Of a stretch of DNA of 64,000 nucleotides, positions 60,002 through 64,000 are shown in pieces. Source of the DNA: Streptomyces sp. NRRL WC-3626 (GTDB lineage: Bacteria; Actinomycetota; Actinomycetes; Streptomycetales; Streptomycetaceae); the NCBI RefSeq assembly GCF_000718785.1, contig NZ_JOCA01000021.1:73961-137960 (forward strand), in the 5' to 3' direction. Position 1 is the first letter of the stretch. Each line of letters starts with the position of its first letter. A program made the translations under genes and the position numbers. Below the pieces are notes generated by a model. The model saw only the letters and a program-made list of their open reading frames with translations, had not been told where the DNA came from and did no database searches.

Positions 60002-61543
60002 CTACGAGGTGCGCTCGGCCTCCTTCTCCAGCTGGAACGCCTCGTTGCCGAGCCCGATACGGGCGTGCTTGCCGGGGTCGCGGGAGCGCAGGACGGCGCC
60101 CTGGACGAGGCCGACGGCGAGGGCGAGCCCGATGATGCCGGGGAGCAGCCAGGGCAGGGCGGAGCCGGGGCCCGCGCCGACCAGGACGTCGAAGTCCTTG
60201 ACCGTGTAGCCGGCGATGACGACCAGGGCGAGGCCGGCGAGCGCGGAGGTGACCAGCCGCCAGCTCTGCGCGCCGGCGGCGCCGCGCCGGACGAAGAAGA
60301 CGACGACGGACAGGGACGCGATCGCCATCAGCACGATCACGCCGAGCGCGCCGATGTTGCCGCCCCAGGTGAACAGGTGCAGCACGGGCGCGGTCGGGTC
60401 GCCGGTGGGCTTGTCGTCGGTGAGGGCGAAGGCGAGGACCAGCGCGGCGGCGATGCCGGTCTGCAGCAGCGAGCCGGTGCCGGGGGCGCCACTGGTGCCG
60501 GTGGTGCGGCCGAAGGCGGCGGGCAGCAGGCTCTCGCGGCCCATGGCGAAGGCGTACCGGGCGACGACGTTGTGGAAGCTGAGCATGGCCGCGAACATGC
60601 CGGTCACGAAGAGGATGTGCAGCACGTCGGTGAAGGTGGAGCCGAGGCGGTCCTCGGTGAGGAAGAACAGCAGTCCCGCGCTCTGCTCCTGGGAGGCGCC
60701 GATGATCCCGGAGGGGCCGGTGGCGATGGTGAGGGCCCAGCTGCTGAAGGCGAAGAAGACGGCGACGCCGGTGACCGCGAGGAACATCACGCGGGGGACG
60801 ACCTCGTGCGGCCTGCTGGTCTCCTCGGCGTAGACGGGGGCCTGTTCGAAGCCGAGGAAGGCGGCGATGCAGAAGCACAGGGCGGTGCCGACGCCGGCGC
60901 CGGTGAGCGTGTCCGGGTTGAAGGCGTGCAGTGACAGGCCCTCCTTGCCGGGGTCGGCGACGGCGGCGATGTCGAAGACGACGACCAGCAGCACCTCGAT
61001 GACCAGCAGCACGCCCAGCACGCGCGCGTTGACGTCGATCTTGAGCCAGCCCAGCGCGCCGACGGCGAGCACGGCCACGAGCGCCGGAATCCACCAGGCG
61101 ACCTCGAGGTCGGCGTAGGTGGCGAAGAGACCGGAGACCTCGAAGCCGAAGATGCCGTAGATGCCGACCTGGAGGGAGTTGTAGGCGACGAGGGCGACCA
61201 TGGCGGCGCCCGCTCCGGCGGTGCCGCCGAGGCCCCGGGAGATGTAGGCGTAGAAGGCGCCGGCGTTGTGGACGTGCCGGCTCATCTCGGCGTAGCCGAG
61301 GCTGAACAGGACCAGTACGACGCCGAGGGCGACGAAGAGGAGCGGCTGGCCGACGATGCCCATCACCGCGAATGTGGTGGGCATGACACCGGCGACCACC
61401 ATGAGGGGGGCGGTCGCGGCGAGGACGGAGAGCAGCAGGCCCCCCGTGCCGAGGCGGTCGGCGCGCAGGGCGCGCTCCTGGCCCTTGAAGGTGCTGATCC
61501 CGTCGGCTGTGGCTCTGCTCGTGCTCGAACTGTCAGTCGTCAT
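60002..61543 (-). CDS. APC-family amino acid permease
   Basis: The 513-residue protein has about 12 TM segments. Its start 'GLLLSVLAATAPLMVVAGVMPTTFAV' and 'ISRGLGGTAGAGAAMVALVAYNS' are typical APC superfamily features. It probably imports an amino acid or related amine with protons. The TPR-like gene lies 69 bases further on, and the start is on the minus strand at 61543. Substrate is unknown. Confidence 0.88.
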   Translation of the reverse strand: MTTDSSSTSRATADGISTFKGQERALRADRLGTGGLLLSVLAATAPLMVVAGVMPTTFAVMGIVGQPLLFVALGVVLVLFSLGYAEMSRHVHNAGAFYAYISRGLGGTAGAGAAMVALVAYNSLQVGIYGIFGFEVSGLFATYADLEVAWWIPALVAVLAVGALGWLKIDVNARVLGVLLVIEVLLVVVFDIAAVADPGKEGLSLHAFNPDTLTGAGVGTALCFCIAAFLGFEQAPVYAEETSRPHEVVPRVMFLAVTGVAVFFAFSSWALTIATGPSGIIGASQEQSAGLLFFLTEDRLGSTFTDVLHILFVTGMFAAMLSFHNVVARYAFAMGRESLLPAAFGRTTGTSGAPGTGSLLQTGIAAALVLAFALTDDKPTGDPTAPVLHLFTWGGNIGALGVIVLMAIASLSVVVFFVRRGAAGAQSWRLVTSALAGLALVVIAGYTVKDFDVLVGAGPGSALPWLLPGIIGLALAVGLVQGAVLRSRDPGKHARIGLGNEAFQLEKEAERTS

Positions 61544-61612
61544 CGAACGGCCGTCCTTGGTCGGTTGCGGTTGTCGGCGTACAGGGACGTGGAGGGTTGG
61601 GGGGAGCCGGGG

Positions 61613-62563
61613 TCAGGCCGTGCCCAGGGCTGTGGCACGGGCGGTGCGGAAGGCGGTCAGGGCGTCACGGGCGGGGTAGGACCAGGGGTCGGGGGTGGCG
61701 TGGTCCCCGATGCGGTGGAAGAGGGCGGCGGCCTCGGCGCCGCGGCCCTCGCAGACCTTGGCGTGGGCGAGGAAGTTGAGGTCGACCAGGCGGCGCGGGT
61801 GGCCTTCGTGCTCCCACTCCAGCCACCAGTCGAAGGCGGCCTTCATCACCTGCCGGGCCCGGCGGCCGACCCAGTGGCCGGAGGCGACCGGGTCGGCGGG
61901 TTCGTGCCCGGCGGCGGCCAGGGTGCGGTAGCGCTCGGCGTGCGCGATGACCGGGAGGATGGCCAGCGGGGAGTCGGCGGGCGCCTGTTCGGCGGCCCAG
62001 TTGGCGAAGTCGTACACCTCGTGCAGCGGGTCGGGGCCCGCCTCCACGCGGCGCTCCGCGAGCCAGGCGACCACGAGGTGGTGGGCGTGGTGGTGATCGG
62101 CGTACCGGGTGCGCACCTGCTCGAAGAGCCGGATCACATCGCCCTCGGCGCCCTGGGCGCTCTCCAGCAGGAGCAGTCCGAGCCAGGGGGTGGGGTCGGC
62201 CGGCACCGGCTCCGCCGCTTCGATGCAGGCCTCGCGGGCGCGGGCCGGTTTCTCCTTGCCGCGCAGCGCGCGCCGCACCTGGGCCAGGGCGAGCAGCACC
62301 GACGCGTCGGCGGAGTCGGGTTCGGCGAGCAGCCACTCACGGGTCCAGGCGGCGCAGTACGGCTCCCCCGCCAGCACCGTGATCCGGTGGCCCCTGCGGT
62401 CCCAGTCCTCCCCCGTGCGGACCAGCAGTGAACGGGTGCTCTGCCACCGGCCCTGCGCCAACGCGGTCCGCGCGGCGATGAGTTCGGCATCGTCCAAGGC
62501 CTCGTCGAAGGCCTGTGCCGCCCTTCTGCGGGCACGGCCGAGGGGAGGCGGGGGTGGGGGCAC
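61613..62563 (-). CDS. TPR-like hypothetical protein
   Basis: The 316-residue helical protein contains TPR-like stretches ('TPWLGLLLLESAQGAEGDVIRLFEQVRTRYADHH...', partly) and ends in a Trp- and His-rich segment. It starts by GTG at 62563 with GAGGAAG upstream. I recognise no enzymatic motif. It is a likely scaffold or assembly factor. It lies upstream of the APC permease on the same strand. Confidence 0.7.
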   Translation of the reverse strand: MPPPPPPLGRARRRAAQAFDEALDDAELIAARTALAQGRWQSTRSLLVRTGEDWDRRGHRITVLAGEPYCAAWTREWLLAEPDSADASVLLALAQVRRALRGKEKPARAREACIEAAEPVPADPTPWLGLLLLESAQGAEGDVIRLFEQVRTRYADHHHAHHLVVAWLAERRVEAGPDPLHEVYDFANWAAEQAPADSPLAILPVIAHAERYRTLAAAGHEPADPVASGHWVGRRARQVMKAAFDWWLEWEHEGHPRRLVDLNFLAHAKVCEGRGAEAAALFHRIGDHATPDPWSYPARDALTAFRTARATALGTA

Positions 62564-62787
62564 CGCGGAACTTCCTCACGCGCTCTTCTTGTGGTCGTCC
62601 GCTCACGGCCGGTGGTCGGTGGTGGCAGTGGTCGGCTGCCGAACGCCATGAGCTGATCACTCACAGCAAACCGTCAGCCAACGGATCACGTCAAGGGCAC
62701 CCTCGGTATTACACGCGTCAACTGCGATCACGAACGGGCTACTTGTGACAGCGGGGCCGAGGGGCGTCCGCTGGTTGGATGGGATGC
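62564..62787. other. divergent spacer with three GATCAC elements
   Basis: GATCAC occurs at 62655, 62684 and 62726 in the 224-base spacer between the TPR-like and NUDIX genes. CGTCAA occurs twice as well. No gene is supported. Confidence 0.4.
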
Positions 62788-63312
62788 ATGAGTGCCGAAG
62801 AGATCATCGACATCGTCGACGAGAACGACCGGGTCGTCGGGCGGTCCCCGCGCGGGGAGGCTTACGAGCGCGGACTGCGCCACCGCTGCGCCTTCGTGCT
62901 CGCGCGGGATGCCGGGGGACGGATCTTCGTCCATCGCCGTACGCCGACGAAGCTGGTCTTTCCCTCCCTGTACGACATGTTCGTCGGCGGTGTCGTCGGG
63001 GCCGGCGAGAGCTACGACGAGGCCGCGCTGCGGGAGGCGGAGGAGGAGCTGGGGGTGAGCGGGCTGCCGCGCCCCGAGTACGCCTTCACGTTCCGGTACG
63101 ACGGGGAGGGCGGCCGGAGTTGGTGGTCGGCGGTGTACGAGGTGCGGTGCGACGGGTCCGTGCGGCCGCAGGCCGAGGAGGTCGAGTGGTGGGACTTTCT
63201 GTCCGAGGCGGAGCTGGAGCGGCGGCTCGGGGAGTGGGAGTGGACTCCGGACGGGTTGGCCGCGTACGAGCGGTTCAAGGCGTACCGCGCGGGGCGGGCG
63301 GCGGAGGGCTGA
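62788..63312 (+). CDS. NUDIX hydrolase
   Basis: The 174-residue protein has the full NUDIX box in 'GGVVGAGESYDEAALREAEEELGV' (partly quoted; GX5EX7REX2EELG). The first part 'IIDIVDENDRVVGRSPRGEAY' resembles YfcD/isopentenyl-diphosphate isomerase-like members. The start at 62788 follows TTGGAT by 7 bases and lacks a Shine-Dalgarno, so it may be leaderless. Substrate is unknown. Confidence 0.88.
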   Translation: MSAEEIIDIVDENDRVVGRSPRGEAYERGLRHRCAFVLARDAGGRIFVHRRTPTKLVFPSLYDMFVGGVVGAGESYDEAALREAEEELGVSGLPRPEYAFTFRYDGEGGRSWWSAVYEVRCDGSVRPQAEEVEWWDFLSEAELERRLGEWEWTPDGLAAYERFKAYRAGRAAEG

Positions 63313-63382
63313 GCCGGGGTTCGCTCCCGGGCCGAGCCGGGGTCGGTTCCTGGCCGCCGGGGTGGTGCCGGGGTGGTCCCGG

Positions 63383-63388
63383 TAGGGT
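63383..63388 (+). promoter_or_regulatory. -10 box for a leaderless DUF202 transcript
   Basis: TAGGGT ends 6 bases before the GTG start at 63395. There is no Shine-Dalgarno sequence. Confidence 0.5.
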
Positions 63389-63394
63389 CGCGGG

Positions 63395-63787
63395 GTGATC
63401 GACTTTGTGCGGAACGTCCGGTTGTGGTTCGCGCCCGACGAGGTGCGCCGGGAGGGCGACACGCCCGACTACCGGTTCTCCCTGGCGAACGAGCGGACGT
63501 TCCTCGCGTGGCTGCGTACCGCGCTCGCGCTGATCGGGGGCGGGTTCGCCGTGGACCAGTTCCTGCCGGAGCTGCGGTGGGGGTGGCGGGTCGGGCTGGC
63601 GCTGGCGCTGCTGGCGGCGGGCGCGTTGTGCGCGTTGCGGGCGGTCAACCACTGGGTGCGGTGCGAGCGGGCGATGCGGCGGGGGGAGGATCTGCCGGTG
63701 TCGCGGTTTCCGGCTCTGCTGAGTCTCGTGGTGGCGGTGGTGGCGGGTGTGATGGTCGTGGTCGTGCTGGTGGGGTGGGAGGGGTGA
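63395..63787 (+). CDS. DUF202-family membrane protein (YidH type)
   Basis: The 130-residue protein has 'LANERTFLAWLRTALALIGGGFAV', the DUF202 signature, and three hydrophobic segments. It starts by GTG. The stop overlaps the next DUF202 gene (GTGA at 63784-63787). The pair may form a heteromeric membrane complex of unknown role. Confidence 0.88.
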   Translation: MIDFVRNVRLWFAPDEVRREGDTPDYRFSLANERTFLAWLRTALALIGGGFAVDQFLPELRWGWRVGLALALLAAGALCALRAVNHWVRCERAMRRGEDLPVSRFPALLSLVVAVVAGVMVVVVLVGWEG

Positions 63788-64000
63788 GCGGGGCGCTGCC
63801 GCGAGGGGTGGTGGAGCGGGACCCGGGGCTGCAGCCCGAGCGGACTCGGCTGGCCTGGCGGCGTACGACGTTGTCGGGGACGGTGGTGGCCGTGCTGGCG
63901 GTCAAGGCCGCGCTGGCGGGTGGGGGGTCCGTGGGCGGGGTCCTGGCGTGCGCGGTCTGCTGTTTCGGGTGGTTGGGGTTTCTGGCGGTCGCCCATCGGC
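63784..64000 (+). CDS. second DUF202-family protein, cut by the window end
   Basis: The visible 72 residues begin MSGALPRGVVERDPGLQPER and contain 'RTRLAWRRTTLSGTVVAVLAV', a DUF202 signature. A second hydrophobic segment follows. The gene starts by GTG inside the stop of the previous DUF202 gene, and its 3' end lies outside the window. Confidence 0.8.
   Translation, partial: MSGALPRGVVERDPGLQPERTRLAWRRTTLSGTVVAVLAVKAALAGGGSVGGVLACAVCCFGWLGFLAVAHR

Overview
The window reads as chromosomal core DNA of a Streptomyces or very close relative. The evidence is very high G+C with strong third-position G/C bias, GTG and TTG starts, chaplins with sortase signals, a Pup-proteasome cluster, mycothiol synthesis (mshC), a gyl glycerol operon, and many TAGGGT-type -10 boxes abutting start codons. 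Gene order matches my memory of S. coelicolor around SCO1631-SCO1690; this was not searched.

1-25 kb is mostly minus strand. A long block holds a Ski2-like helicase, a DagK-type lipid kinase, tatC, tatA, two small proteins, pafC, pafB, two FKBP prolyl isomerases and pafA. An MFS exporter and a divergent LacI-type regulator follow. Next come the 20S proteasome genes (prcA, prcB), an endonuclease VII-like gene overlapping prcB, pup, dop and the proteasomal ATPase arc. Pup is activated by Dop, ligated by PafA and its conjugates are unfolded by ARC into PrcAB; PafBC are WYL regulators. Beyond this lie a ferredoxin, a secreted protein, trmI, a site-2 protease with CBS domains, and a RecB-family nuclease with an orphan response regulator.

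25-40 kb is metabolic: a peptide-type solute-binding lipoprotein, a HAD phosphatase, metH, then gylR-glpF-glpK-glpD with two matching palindromes (candidate GylR boxes). A FadR-type regulator and a PAC2 protein follow. mshC is followed by three conserved actinobacterial genes of unknown role (PI kinase-like, DUF3090, histidine phosphatase).

43-54 kb: CorA-like transporter, ferritin-like protein, F420-type LLM oxidoreductase, and an aldo/keto reductase translationally coupled to a RecD2-like protein that has lost its ATPase motifs. Next are two small hypotheticals, a long chaplin with a collagen-like GXP tract beside a short chaplin (chpC/chpH), an M20 peptidase and tRNA-Leu(GAG).

54-64 kb: a YchJ-like protein, then a translationally coupled pair sharing an almost identical 15-residue motif. 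The motif is at the C-terminus of a two-TM DUF6232-like protein and at the N-terminus of a small helical partner. This resembles bacterial amyloid-signalling pairs and is my best candidate for an undescribed system. A gluconate operon (gntR, gntK, gntP), a Tat-exported molybdopterin oxidoreductase with a cytochrome b, an APC permease, a TPR-like protein, a NUDIX hydrolase and two coupled DUF202 genes complete the window; the last is cut by the window end. Strong hairpins punctuate nearly every transcription unit. I saw no rRNA, CRISPR array, insertion sequence or prophage.
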